Origin: JAWPMV01 sp039819665
Lineage (GTDB): Bacteria; Bacteroidota; Bacteroidia; J057
Length of the DNA stretch: 64,000 bases
Assembly: GCA_039819665.1 (NCBI GenBank)
Contig: JBCBRM010000006.1
Location: 137,238-201,237 of the forward strand
Reading direction: 5' to 3'
This document shows, in pieces, positions 1-8,644 of the stretch. The notes beneath the pieces are model-generated. The model had not been told where the DNA came from. It did not search any database and saw only the letters and a list, made by a program, of their open reading frames with translations. Both the position numbers and the translations under genes were made by a program. Each line of letters opens with the position of its first letter. Within the stretch, counting starts at the first letter, position 1.

Positions 1-1003
1 CCTTATCGTATTCAATATGTGGAATTACCTCTTTTTCAAATAATCCTTTTAGGTAAATACTCAATAAAGGATGGGCAATAGCTTCTGAAACGAGCTCCAG
101 CCCAGCCAGGAGACCAATAGGAACCAGGGAAGTATGAGCTCCATTGAGTAGACGCACTTTTATCTGCCGGTGAATATCCAGTTCTTCTACCAGTTGAATA
201 TTTAACTCTGTTTGCGCAAAAGGAAGTTCCTTTTCAAGGTGTGCCGGGCCTTTTATGATCCAACTATGATAAATTTCTCCAGCGACCAAAAGTTGATCTT
301 CTACCTGAAGCTGAGTTTGAATCTCGTTCACCTTTTCCAGAGGATAGCCAGAAACAATTCGATCTACCAAGGTATCACAGAAGTAATTATGTTGATTGAT
401 CCAGTTCACAAAACCTTCCCCCAACTCCCAATCTGTAGCATAGGAAAGTAAGTTTTTCTTTAGTTTGGCCCCATTTTGCTCGATCAATTCTAAAGGCAGG
501 ATCATACATCCTTTGTCCTCGGCCCCCTTAAAGTGCTCATAGCGAGCCCAAAGCCAATAACAAAGTTTGGCAGGAAATTCTTTGGGGCAAGCCTGAACAG
601 GTTTGGCTTCCCCCGGACTATAAACAATCCCTGATTCAGTTGTATTTGAAATGATGAAGCGAAGGTCTGAAATTTGAGCAGAAGCAATGAAATTGCCCCA
701 GTCAGTATAGGGATGAATAATCTGCTGTATACAGCTAATGAGTTTTATTTGTTCTATAACATCCCCTTTTTCTACTCCATTAAGCAGCACATGAAATAAT
801 CCTTCCTGCTCTCTCAGACTTTTATAATCCCCTCTTTTTGTGGGTTTTATAACTAGAACATCCCCATTAAAATCGGTTTTCTCATTTAGGATCTCTATCA
901 TCCAATCACTAAAGGCTCGAAGGAAATTCCCTCCACCGAATTGCAAAACTCGAATAGGTCTTTTTTGTAATAAAACTTCTGTATTTCTTTTGAGCGCTTC
1001 CAT
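1..1003 (-). CDS. uxaB: tagaturonate reductase (altronate oxidoreductase), C-terminus cut by window edge
   Basis: Reading the minus strand from the ATG at 1003 gives an open frame of about 334 codons that runs off the left edge. The N-terminus has the nucleotide-binding stretch LQFGGGNFLRAFSDWMI, followed by ISNTTESGI and, near the edge, KVRLLNGAHTSLVP. These are hallmarks of the mannitol-dehydrogenase-type UxaB family. The enzyme reduces D-tagaturonate to D-altronate with NADH in cytosolic galacturonate catabolism. Family members are about 480-500 residues, so roughly the last third is missing. It starts 6 nt after the sulfatase stop and is probably the distal gene of the kdgA-uxaC-dctP-sulfatase operon. 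Family assignment is firm. Preference for tagaturonate over fructuronate is inferred from family resemblance and the uxaC neighbour. Confidence 0.88.
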   Translation of the reverse strand, partial: MEALKRNTEVLLQKRPIRVLQFGGGNFLRAFSDWMIEILNEKTDFNGDVLVIKPTKRGDYKSLREQEGLFHVLLNGVEKGDVIEQIKLISCIQQIIHPYTDWGNFIASAQISDLRFIISNTTESGIVYSPGEAKPVQACPKEFPAKLCYWLWARYEHFKGAEDKGCMILPLELIEQNGAKLKKNLLSYATDWELGEGFVNWINQHNYFCDTLVDRIVSGYPLEKVNEIQTQLQVEDQLLVAGEIYHSWIIKGPAHLEKELPFAQTELNIQLVEELDIHRQIKVRLLNGAHTSLVPIGLLAGLELVSEAIAHPLLSIYLKGLFEKEVIPHIEYDK

Positions 1004-1008
1004 ATTTT

Positions 1009-2451
1009 TCAGGGATAATCTTCTCCACGATTACTCTTTTCAATTGCACCTAGCCATTCTTCTAGTTCCGACTTCATGCTTGCCAAAATCTCCAGATCTT
1101 GTGTTGCCAGGTCATGTTCTTCTGAAGGGTCGGCCAGCAGGTCATAGAGTTCAAAAGGTGCATTTTTCTTAGGAGAGATCAATTTATACTGTTGATTTAC
1201 CCATGATTTAGCTCCATTTCTATGCATAAAGCCCATCCCTTGATGACGGCTTTTTTTCTTTCCCTCGAATACATAACGCATGCTAATCCCATCGAGGGGA
1301 TAGGTATGGATTTCTTCTTCGACTTCCAATAAGTCTAGAATCGTGGGTAGGTAATCACTGGTATACATAGGTACATCCACTTCCTGGCCTCCTGAAAATT
1401 TCTCCGTCCAAAGCATAAAAGCAGGCACCCGAAGTCCTCCTTCATATAAACTTCGTTTTCTTCCTCTAAAAGGCCCTGCAGAACCGGGAGTTCTATTTTC
1501 GGGTCCATTATCACTGCAAAACCATATCATAGTATTTTTGGCCTTGCCTACTTTCTCCAAATACTCCCAAAGTCTTCCTATTTGTTCATCCATGGCCGTT
1601 ATGCTCCCATAGTACAATTGTTCTACATGGGAATAGCCTTCATACATATCTCTGTATTTTTTAGAAGCTACTACAGGTAAATGGGGCGTATGCGGCCAAA
1701 TACTTGTAAAGAATGGTGCATCCTGCTCAGCATTCAGGAATTTTAATACCTGATTCATAATGATCTGTGTATTTTCCCCTTCCATTTCATCCAGCTTCCT
1801 CTCTTCTACCCCAGACCAGTACCAGGTCCCATAAGCTTCAACCTCCTTCTGATTCTCCAATGCCGCTGCCCAACCATATCTAAGCGACTCCCCTATGGCA
1901 GTATCAAACACCTTTGGTTTTATAAGGGGATCATAGGTAGGAACTTTCGATTCTGTACAAAAATAGACATCATAGCCATGCATGCCAGGCAAAGAATAAT
2001 TAGTAGAATCACCCGGTTTGCCACGATTCGCATCTTTAATTTGGATTGTAAGCGTTCCTAGATGCCATTTCCCGAAGTGTCCGGTTTTATATCCCATTCC
2101 TTTCAGCACCTCTGGAAGCGTAATTTCCTCTTTTAGCATATGTCCTGTATTGGCTCCGGGAATCCCCATACGGTTAGGGTTTCGTCCCGTGAGACAGGAT
2201 GCTCTTGTAGGGGAACAAACGGGAGCAGCAGAATAAAAACGAGAGAGGCGAAAGCCTTTAGATGCCAGTTTATCCAGATTTGGGGTTTTGATTTTGGTGT
2301 TTCCATTGAAACCAACATCACCCCAGCCCAAATCATCCACCATGATTAGTATGATATTGGGTTGAGAGGAAGGGGCAACATCACCTTCCTTCTTTCCCAT
2401 AGAACAGGAAAGAAAAAGGCTCAGATAAATACCTATTGAAAGAAGTCTCAT
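1009..2451 (-). CDS. sulfatase (type I, formylglycine-dependent), lipoprotein
   Basis: 480-residue sulfatase of the alkaline-phosphatase superfamily, hydrolysing sulfate esters. A short hydrophobic N-terminus ends in FLSC (Cys16), so it is probably an exported lipoprotein. Metal-binding Asp pair is MVDD (39-40). The formylglycine site is Cys79 in VCSPTRASCLTG, the canonical CxPxR form. Further typical stretches are GKWHLG and SDNGPE. It lies 9 nt downstream of the TRAP binding protein and 5 nt upstream of uxaB, inside a hexuronate operon. That suggests removal of sulfate from a uronic-acid-containing sugar before import or catabolism; this is inference, as the substrate cannot be read from sequence. 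A maturase (FGE or anSME) is needed and is not in the window. Confidence 0.93.
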   Translation of the reverse strand: MRLLSIGIYLSLFLSCSMGKKEGDVAPSSQPNIILIMVDDLGWGDVGFNGNTKIKTPNLDKLASKGFRLSRFYSAAPVCSPTRASCLTGRNPNRMGIPGANTGHMLKEEITLPEVLKGMGYKTGHFGKWHLGTLTIQIKDANRGKPGDSTNYSLPGMHGYDVYFCTESKVPTYDPLIKPKVFDTAIGESLRYGWAAALENQKEVEAYGTWYWSGVEERKLDEMEGENTQIIMNQVLKFLNAEQDAPFFTSIWPHTPHLPVVASKKYRDMYEGYSHVEQLYYGSITAMDEQIGRLWEYLEKVGKAKNTMIWFCSDNGPENRTPGSAGPFRGRKRSLYEGGLRVPAFMLWTEKFSGGQEVDVPMYTSDYLPTILDLLEVEEEIHTYPLDGISMRYVFEGKKKSRHQGMGFMHRNGAKSWVNQQYKLISPKKNAPFELYDLLADPSEEHDLATQDLEILASMKSELEEWLGAIEKSNRGEDYP

Positions 2452-2460
2452 CCAGCTGCT

Positions 2461-3465
2461 TTATCCGGCATTCTCATTTTCTATTTGCTCCTCCTCCACT
2501 CCTATTTGTTGGATATCCTGAATGAGTTTGTATACCTCGGGCTCTTCCTGAAAATCGTCCAATAAGCTCTTCGTCTTCTCCATAAAAGCCCCTTTCTCAG
2601 GACGAATTATTTCTACTCCAGCTTTTTGAACAGCATCCAACGCATCTTGTTCAGCTTTGGCCCAGAGTTCTCTTTGGTAGACAATCGCTTCATCTGACGC
2701 TTCTTGCAACCAAGTTTGTTCCTGCTCCGATAGACGGTTCCAAAAAACTGTACTAATAACTAGAATATCAGGAACTGCAGTATGTTCATTGAGGGAATAA
2801 AATTTGCAAACTTCATAGTGTCGGGAAGTATAAAAAGAAGGAGGATTATTTTCGGCTCCATCTACCACTCCTTGTTGCAAAGCTGTATAAAGTTCTCCCC
2901 AGGAAATAGGCGTGGGTGATCCTCCCAAAGAGCGGACCAGATTCATAGCTGAGACACTTTCCTGCACGCGTATCTTCAATCCTTCTAAATCTGCAGGAGA
3001 TTCTACTGGCCTTTCTTTGGTATAAAAAGAACGTTGGCCCGCATCTAAATAGGCAAGTCCTCTTAACCAATATCTTTCCCCCTGAATCAGCAAGTCTTTC
3101 CCCAGTTTAGAATCAAAGACCTGATGTGCATGCTCCTTTCCTCTAAAGATATAAGGTAAACTCAGGACCTTGGTATTGGGGGCAAAGCTTTCCATAACAG
3201 CCCCTGAAACTTTGGTCATAGCCAGACTCCCAATCTGCAATAATTCCAGACATTGTCGTTCTGTGCCCAATTGTTGACTGGGGTAAATTTCGATTTCTAA
3301 GCTTCCACTGGATTTTTCTTTGACTCTTTCGGCCAAAAATTCCAGAGCTTTATGAACCGGATGACTGACATCAAGGCCATGGCCAAGTTTTAGGTTTTTA
3401 ACTCCACTGATCTCTGAACAGCTCAATATGGAGAAAAGGAGGGCAATTGAGAGGAGTTTTTTCAT
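2461..3465 (-). CDS. dctP: TRAP transporter solute-binding lipoprotein, DctP family
   Basis: 334-residue periplasmic binding protein of a tripartite ATP-independent transporter. The signal LLFSILSC predicts a lipid anchor at Cys16. The DctP core is seen in RVKEKSSGSLEIEIYPSQQLG, GLKIRVQES (with the Arg that usually contacts the substrate carboxylate) and QQGVVDGAENNPPSFYTSRHYEV. Such proteins often bind sugar acids, which fits a neighbourhood of uxaC, kdgA and uxaB. No DctQ or DctM membrane subunit is in the window, so these are either beyond the left edge or elsewhere. The 165-nt gap to uxaC is larger than the other gaps in the cluster, so an internal promoter is possible. Its start is preceded by the leader AAAACTACTACA directly before the ATG. 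Confidence 0.92.
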   Translation of the reverse strand: MKKLLSIALLFSILSCSEISGVKNLKLGHGLDVSHPVHKALEFLAERVKEKSSGSLEIEIYPSQQLGTERQCLELLQIGSLAMTKVSGAVMESFAPNTKVLSLPYIFRGKEHAHQVFDSKLGKDLLIQGERYWLRGLAYLDAGQRSFYTKERPVESPADLEGLKIRVQESVSAMNLVRSLGGSPTPISWGELYTALQQGVVDGAENNPPSFYTSRHYEVCKFYSLNEHTAVPDILVISTVFWNRLSEQEQTWLQEASDEAIVYQRELWAKAEQDALDAVQKAGVEIIRPEKGAFMEKTKSLLDDFQEEPEVYKLIQDIQQIGVEEEQIENENAG

Positions 3466-3630
3466 TGTAGTAGTTTTAATCTCTAGCTACTTGTTGGTGG
3501 CAAAAAGTAGCGCCAAAACCGGCAAAGTTTTAAAGTCAGGCTCAATAAGGCCCCTTACACTGAATTTTGAGGGCCATCGTCACCTGATCTATTTGCTTTT
3601 GCAGGGCTTATATCAAGATAGGTTTTTAGG

Positions 3631-5037
3631 CTAAAAATCAAAATAGCGTTTGGCATTTCCATAGCAGATATCCGCGACCATTTTGCCTAACCAGGGGAGG
3701 TCGTTTGGTAATTCTCCATTGTGGACATCTTTGCCAATGAGATTGCAAAGTATCCGCCGAAAATATTCATGGCGGGGAAAAGAGAGAAAGCTTCTGCTAT
3801 CCGTGAGCATACCAATAAATCTGGATAAAATCCCCATATTTGAGAGGGTATCAATTTGCTTTTCCATCCCATCTTTTTGATCCAAAAACCACCAGGCAGA
3901 ACCCCATTGAATTTTGCCGGGAACTGTGCCATCATTGTAGTTTCCTGCCATAGTTGCAAAGACTTCATTGTCTCCCGGATTGAGGTTATAGAGGATTGTT
4001 TGGGCTAATTTACCCTCAGTATCTAATCGATTCATGAATGTTGAGAGGGCTCTTGCCTGTTCAAAATCCCCTATCGAATCGGCCCCCACATCTGCTCCCA
4101 ACTTCGCCATCAAACGATCATTGTTGTTTCGGATAGCACCTAAATGGTATTGCATCGTCCAATTTTTCTTATGATAAAGAAGGGCTAATTGATATAATAT
4201 AGCCGATTGAAACTTGCGGGCTTCCAGGCAGTTTATCTCTTTTCCTTCTATTTTTTTTCTGAATATTTCTGCGACCTCTTTTTCAGTAAAATCTTCTGCA
4301 TAAAGCTGTTCCAATCCATGATCTGAAAGTCTGCATCCCATTTCATGGAAGTAATCCATCCTTTGCTCAAGTGCCTCCAGCAAATCATCGAATCGCTCAA
4401 TATTATTGTCTGTACATGCTTCCAGTTTGCCCAACATATCAGAGAAAGAAGAGGCCTGAATCATGATAAACTTATCTGGCCGAAACCCTGGCAATAATCG
4501 GATCTTCCAGCCTTCTTCTTTCAGAGCCTTATGTTCTTTCAGGTCGTCAATGGGATCATCAGTACTACAAAGGAGTTTTACATTCATTTGTTCCAAAAGT
4601 CCCCGACTGGTGTAGCTTGCCTCTTGCAGTAATTCGCCTGCTTTATCATATACTTCATCTGCGATATCGGCATTTAGAAGGGTTTTTATTCCAAAATATC
4701 GCTTAAGTTCCAAATGGGTCCAATGATAGAGGGGATTTCGCATAGTATAGGGTACTGTTTCTGCCCATTTTCTAAACTTTTCTCTATCTGATTTTGCACC
4801 TGTAATGTATGCTTCGTCTATCCCATTGGCTCGCATTGCCCGCCATTTATAATGATCACCTTTTAGCCACACCTCTGTTAGATTGGTAAATATCCTATTG
4901 TTTAAAATCTCTCCGGGAGGAAGATGATTATGGTAATCAATAATAGGCTGATCACGGGCATATTCGTGGTATAATCTTTCAGCTGTAGTATTCTCCAGCA
5001 GAAAATTTTCATCAAGGAAAGGCTTGATCTTTTGCAT
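3631..5037 (-). CDS. uxaC: glucuronate/galacturonate isomerase
   Basis: 468-residue uronate isomerase, the usual family length, converting D-glucuronate to D-fructuronate or D-galacturonate to D-tagaturonate. It is a metal-dependent TIM-barrel enzyme of the amidohydrolase superfamily. The N-terminal metal motif is DYHNHL (residues 34-39, His36 and His38). Other family stretches are GIKTLLN, STDDPIDDL, LGAIRNNN and LTDSRSFLSFPRHEYFRRILCNLIG near the C-terminus. It lies 37 nt downstream of kdgA and upstream of dctP on the same strand. It supplies the substrate for tagaturonate reductase (uxaB, left edge) and for the fructuronate-reductase-like SDR at 6106-6912. Confidence 0.96.
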   Translation of the reverse strand: MQKIKPFLDENFLLENTTAERLYHEYARDQPIIDYHNHLPPGEILNNRIFTNLTEVWLKGDHYKWRAMRANGIDEAYITGAKSDREKFRKWAETVPYTMRNPLYHWTHLELKRYFGIKTLLNADIADEVYDKAGELLQEASYTSRGLLEQMNVKLLCSTDDPIDDLKEHKALKEEGWKIRLLPGFRPDKFIMIQASSFSDMLGKLEACTDNNIERFDDLLEALEQRMDYFHEMGCRLSDHGLEQLYAEDFTEKEVAEIFRKKIEGKEINCLEARKFQSAILYQLALLYHKKNWTMQYHLGAIRNNNDRLMAKLGADVGADSIGDFEQARALSTFMNRLDTEGKLAQTILYNLNPGDNEVFATMAGNYNDGTVPGKIQWGSAWWFLDQKDGMEKQIDTLSNMGILSRFIGMLTDSRSFLSFPRHEYFRRILCNLIGKDVHNGELPNDLPWLGKMVADICYGNAKRYFDF

Positions 5038-5074
5038 GATCTAATCTTTGAGCGGTTTCTGTTTGGCCCTTTTG

Positions 5075-5749
5075 CTAGCGAGCATTTCTAATCTCCTGAA
5101 TTAGGGTAAGGGCATTGTTTGTATTTTTTTCTAAAAGTGCGAAATCCCGATTTGCCAAAATTTCTTTGGAAATGAGTTTTGAGCCCATTCCTACGCAGGT
5201 AACTCCTGCTTCAAACCAGGCGGATAGGTTTTCTCTGCTAGGTGAAACTCCTCCTGTGGGCATGATTTGTGTCCAGGGCTGTGGCCCTTTGATAGCTTTA
5301 ACAAATCCTGGTCCATATACCGAACCTGGAAATAGTTTCACTATATCGCAGCCAAGTTCTTCTGCCCTTCCGATTTCGGTCAAGCTTCCACAACCGGGCA
5401 TATAGGGTACCTTCCTGCGATTACATACTTTGGCAATGTCTTCTCTAAGGGAAGCTGAAACCATAAAATTGGCCCCTAATTGCATATAAAGTGCTGCTGT
5501 ACCAGCATCATTCACCGATCCAACCCCCAAAATCATCTCTGGAAGTTCAATCTGAGCATATTTATTTAAGGCAGCGAAAACTTCATGGGCAAAATCACCT
5601 CGATTGGTAAATTCCAGTATTCGGGCTCCTCCTAAATAACAAGCCTTGAGTATTCCTTTGCCCAGGTCAATATCCGGATGATAAAACAAGGGGACCATAC
5701 CCTGATTTTGGGCGACTTGTAGTAGTTGTAATTTTGAGAATCTGGCCAT
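5075..5749 (-). CDS. kdgA: KDPG / 4-hydroxy-2-oxoglutarate aldolase
   Basis: 224-residue class I aldolase splitting 2-keto-3-deoxy-6-phosphogluconate into pyruvate and glyceraldehyde-3-phosphate, the last step of hexuronate breakdown. The Schiff-base lysine is Lys138 in DIVKLFPGS. Other family motifs are EFTNRG (46-51), GVGSVNDAGTA (76-85), MPGCGSLTEI (117-126) and MPTGGVSP. It is the first gene of the minus-strand run kdgA-uxaC-dctP-sulfatase-uxaB. A perfect 12-bp palindrome sits 21 nt upstream of its start and may be the operator. KDG kinase, which would make its substrate, is not in the window. Confidence 0.95.
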   Translation of the reverse strand: MARFSKLQLLQVAQNQGMVPLFYHPDIDLGKGILKACYLGGARILEFTNRGDFAHEVFAALNKYAQIELPEMILGVGSVNDAGTAALYMQLGANFMVSASLREDIAKVCNRRKVPYMPGCGSLTEIGRAEELGCDIVKLFPGSVYGPGFVKAIKGPQPWTQIMPTGGVSPSRENLSAWFEAGVTCVGMGSKLISKEILANRDFALLEKNTNNALTLIQEIRNAR

Positions 5750-6105
5750 CTTTAGATTATTAATCTTATCTGACTTAAGTCATTAAAGCAGATCCAGAAT
5801 TAGTCAAATTTCACAGATCAATTTTTTATGTAAAAGGCTCATAAAATGACAACATCTGGCTGGTTCAAAACAGGCATATATTTCCCCTAACCAATCATCT
5901 TTTTTACAGGATGGGATTGCATTTTTGAGGCTTTAATTCTATCTCTTAAGCTAAGGCGGAATCTCCTAAAACTCAAATATTTCCAATGAAATCTACCCAA
6001 AAAAGAGGGAATAATTTAAGCGGTTTATCTCTTACAATTTTTTTTTATTTCAGACAAAAACAGAGCGAAAAAAAGACAAAAGCAAATTCAAATATTTCCA
6101 TTTTC
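5750..6105. other. 356-bp intergenic region between kdgA and the SDR gene
   Basis: No coding frame was found. It should hold the promoter of the kdgA operon and the 3' end of the SDR transcript. Visible structure is the 12-bp palindrome at 5771-5782 and a 13-bp direct repeat, TCAAATATTTCCA, at 5973-5985 and 6088-6100. No clear Bacteroidota -7/-33 pair was found on the minus strand. Confidence 0.5.
5771..5782. promoter_or_regulatory. 12-bp perfect palindrome upstream of kdgA (candidate operator)
   Basis: TGACTTAAGTCA is self-complementary and ends 21 nt upstream of the kdgA start codon. Its position and symmetry suit a dimeric repressor of the hexuronate operon. No regulator gene for this cluster is visible in the window. 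The role is inferred from position only. Confidence 0.4.
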
Positions 6106-6912
6106 CTAAACCCCCGAAAAAGCACTAAAACCTCCGTCAACCGCTACAATAATTCCTGATATAAATGAGCTATTATCATCACATAACCAAAGCAAAGTGC
6201 TAATCAATTCTTCCGGTTCTCCAAATCGTCTCATAGGAGTCTGATCAATGATACTTTTTCCCCTTTTCGTCAAACTCCCATCTTCATTTAACAGGAGGCT
6301 ACGGTTTTGTTCGCCAATGAAAAAACCAGGAGCAATTGCATTCACCCTGAGTTTAGGGCCAAATTTATGGGCCATTTCCACAGCCATCCATTTGGTGAAA
6401 TTATCGATCGCAGCTTTGGAGGCCGAATATCCAACCACCCGGGTAAGGGCTTGCTGGGCAGCCATCGAGGAAATGTTTACGATACATCCCGCTTTCTTTT
6501 CGGCCATACTTTTCCCAAAGATCAGACTGGGCAAAAGTGTCCCCTTTAAGTTTAGGTCATTGACCCGACTAAAGTCATCCAGGGAAAGATCAAAAATATC
6601 CTGATCAGGCATGATAGTGGCTCCCTTCATATTTCCCCCGGCAGCATTTACGAGGATATCCAGACTTTCCCAATGGTCAAGAATTTTAGTTTTCGCCTGT
6701 TCTAAATCTTCTCGATTCAATACATCTGCCTGTAAGCCTAAAGCCTTGCCTCCCATACGTTCAATCTCCTGAACTTTTGACTCAATTTTTGCTAAATTTC
6801 TTCCAAGTATTCCGACTTTTGCTCCTGCCTGGGCGAGCCCTTTGGCCATAGCTCCTCCCAGAACACCAGCTCCACCCGTAACGATGGCGGTTTTAGATGC
6901 AAGTGATGACAT
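6106..6912 (-). CDS. uxuB: SDR-family D-mannonate oxidoreductase (fructuronate reductase)
   Basis: 268-residue short-chain dehydrogenase. The cofactor motif TGGAGVLG lies at 12-19, NAAGGN at 89-94, and the catalytic set is Ser148/149, Tyr162 and Lys166 (YSASK). The AAGGN variant and the C-terminal VDGGFSAFSGV are typical of the SDR D-mannonate oxidoreductase subfamily (Bacillus YjmF/UxuB type) rather than generic ketoacyl reductases. It would interconvert D-fructuronate and D-mannonate with NAD(P)H. It lies upstream of the kdgA-uxaC cluster on the same strand, which supports the role, but is separated by 356 bp and may have its own promoter. The start is preceded by ACACACTACA immediately before the ATG. 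Confidence 0.85.
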   Translation of the reverse strand: MSSLASKTAIVTGGAGVLGGAMAKGLAQAGAKVGILGRNLAKIESKVQEIERMGGKALGLQADVLNREDLEQAKTKILDHWESLDILVNAAGGNMKGATIMPDQDIFDLSLDDFSRVNDLNLKGTLLPSLIFGKSMAEKKAGCIVNISSMAAQQALTRVVGYSASKAAIDNFTKWMAVEMAHKFGPKLRVNAIAPGFFIGEQNRSLLLNEDGSLTKRGKSIIDQTPMRRFGEPEELISTLLWLCDDNSSFISGIIVAVDGGFSAFSGV

Positions 6913-7035
6913 TGTAGTGTGTTAGCGTGTAAAAAACGAGCAATTTTTGAGCATCCACCATAGAAATTGTAGTAGTAGATCTCTTACTTATAAAATACAA
7001 AATGATTAGGGGAATTGGGAATAATTTAAAACATT

Positions 7036-7059
7036 CTTAGAGTATCGTATCTTAGAGTA
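7036..7059. promoter_or_regulatory. tandem 9-bp direct repeats upstream of the PIG-L gene
   Basis: CTTAGAGTA occurs at 7036-7044 and again at 7051-7059, a 15-bp period, ending 20 nt before the PIG-L start and between divergent genes. This could be a tandem regulator site. No partner regulator is nearby, so the role is only a suggestion. Confidence 0.3.
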
Positions 7060-7079
7060 GAAAATGCTAATATAATCAC

Positions 7080-8639
7080 ATGAACTACTACACTACTACT
7101 ATCCTACAGAAGGGATTTTTACTCATCCTTTCCTTCTTTATTTTTCATCTCGACATTATAGGCCAGGACCAGGCATTAAACATAATTGTGATTGGTGCCC
7201 ATCCAGATGATGCAGATTTATGTGCAGGAGGTACCGCTGCTCAATGGGCCAGTATGGGACATAAGGTAAAGTTTCTGTCTTTGACAAATGGAGATGCAGG
7301 ACACCAGAGTATGGGAGGCGGGGCTTTAGCTAAAAGAAGACGAGCTGAAGCTCAGGAATCTGCCCGCCGTTTGGGTATAGAAGAATATGAAGTTCTGGAT
7401 AATCATGATGGGGAGTTGATGCCAAGTCTGGATATACGGCTTCAGGTGATTCGGAGGATCAGGCGGTGGAATGCTGATGTTGTGATTATCCCTCGCCCCA
7501 ATGACTATCATCCTGACCACAGAAATTGTGGCTTGGTAGTACAGGATGCTGCTTATATGGTGATTGTTCCAAATGTGGCTTCTGACACTCCTCCTTTGAA
7601 AAAAAACCCTGTTTTCCTTTACTGCCAGGACCGTTTTCAAAAACCCAATCCTTTCGAACCACAAATCGCGGTTAATATAGATCCAGTCATTGAGAAAAAA
7701 TATGATGCGCTGGATGCCCATGAGTCTCAATTTTATGAATGGCTTCCCTGGACCAATCAAGCTGCTGATCTGGTTCCGAAAGATAAAAAAGAACGCAAAG
7801 TCTGGTTGCAACAAGTCTGGAGAAGGTCTCTGAACGATGCAGCAAGAACATCTTTGGCTAAATGGTATGGTGAAGAAGTAGCAAAAGGAATAGAAAATGC
7901 AGAGACTTTTCAGGTATGTGAATATGGAAAACAGCCCTCCGATCAGGAGCTTAACATAATGTTTCCCATGATAGGAAATCCAAATCCAGTTATCATAGCT
8001 GAAAAAGTAGATGAGACGATTGTTCTGGATGGTAAGCTGGAGGAAAGCATTTACCAATCAGGAAATAATATCTACTTAAAAAATAGCATGAATAGGAAAG
8101 TAAACCTCGATCAGGATTACATCAGTTCTGCGACGGTTTTTCATGATGAAGAATACCTCTACATCGGTTTTAAATGTATGGATAAAGATATCCATAGTAG
8201 TTTCAGTAAAAGAGATGAGCATTTGTGGAAAGAGGAGGCAGTTGAGGTATTTATTGATGTGGATGAAAGTCCGAATGACTATTTCGAATTTGAGGTATCC
8301 CCACGAAATGTTATTTATGATAGCTATATAGTTGATCCGGTAAATATCGATGTTCCCGAAACGCTCAAGTATAACATGAAGGGAATCAAGACAGCTGTGC
8401 ATGTTGTCGGAACTGTAAATAAACGGAAAGATGAAGATGAATATTGGTCAGTAGAGATTGCCCTTCCCTTGAAGGAACTGCTTGAGGATTATCATCCAGA
8501 CAAACTGAGTAGCTACGAATGGGCCATAAATTTCTACAGAATCAATGATGATAAAAGTGAAATGAAATATATGGCCTGGTCGCCAACACAAGGCAGTTTT
8601 CACCAGCCTACAAAATTTGGAAAAATCATATTTAGATAA
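7080..8639 (+). CDS. PIG-L family deacetylase with C-terminal CBM9-like domain
   Basis: 519 residues. A signal sequence (about 1-28) is followed by a PIG-L/LmbE zinc deacetylase domain with AHPDD (40-44) and HPDH (144-147), the conserved metal and catalytic motifs. PIG-L enzymes remove acetyl groups from N-acetylglucosamine-type sugars. From about residue 300 a second domain begins (TIVLDGKLEESIY, then YLYIGFKCMD, VEVFIDVDE, FEFEVSPRN and a late WAINFYRI). This is the beta-sandwich pattern of family 9 carbohydrate-binding domains. It is probably an exported carbohydrate deacetylase that holds its glycan through the tail. The dehydrogenase follows after 5 nt, so the two are co-transcribed. Substrate unknown. 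Confidence 0.88.
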   Translation: MNYYTTTILQKGFLLILSFFIFHLDIIGQDQALNIIVIGAHPDDADLCAGGTAAQWASMGHKVKFLSLTNGDAGHQSMGGGALAKRRRAEAQESARRLGIEEYEVLDNHDGELMPSLDIRLQVIRRIRRWNADVVIIPRPNDYHPDHRNCGLVVQDAAYMVIVPNVASDTPPLKKNPVFLYCQDRFQKPNPFEPQIAVNIDPVIEKKYDALDAHESQFYEWLPWTNQAADLVPKDKKERKVWLQQVWRRSLNDAARTSLAKWYGEEVAKGIENAETFQVCEYGKQPSDQELNIMFPMIGNPNPVIIAEKVDETIVLDGKLEESIYQSGNNIYLKNSMNRKVNLDQDYISSATVFHDEEYLYIGFKCMDKDIHSSFSKRDEHLWKEEAVEVFIDVDESPNDYFEFEVSPRNVIYDSYIVDPVNIDVPETLKYNMKGIKTAVHVVGTVNKRKDEDEYWSVEIALPLKELLEDYHPDKLSSYEWAINFYRINDDKSEMKYMAWSPTQGSFHQPTKFGKIIFR

Positions 8640-8644
8640 AGCCA

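Noticed and set aside
840..1172. 110-residue plus-strand frame
   Set aside because: It lies antisense to the start of uxaB and the end of the sulfatase, and has no start signal or family motif.
7326..8057. 243-residue minus-strand frame
   Set aside because: Antisense to the PIG-L domain, whose motifs and frame are clear; its composition is typical of a shadow.
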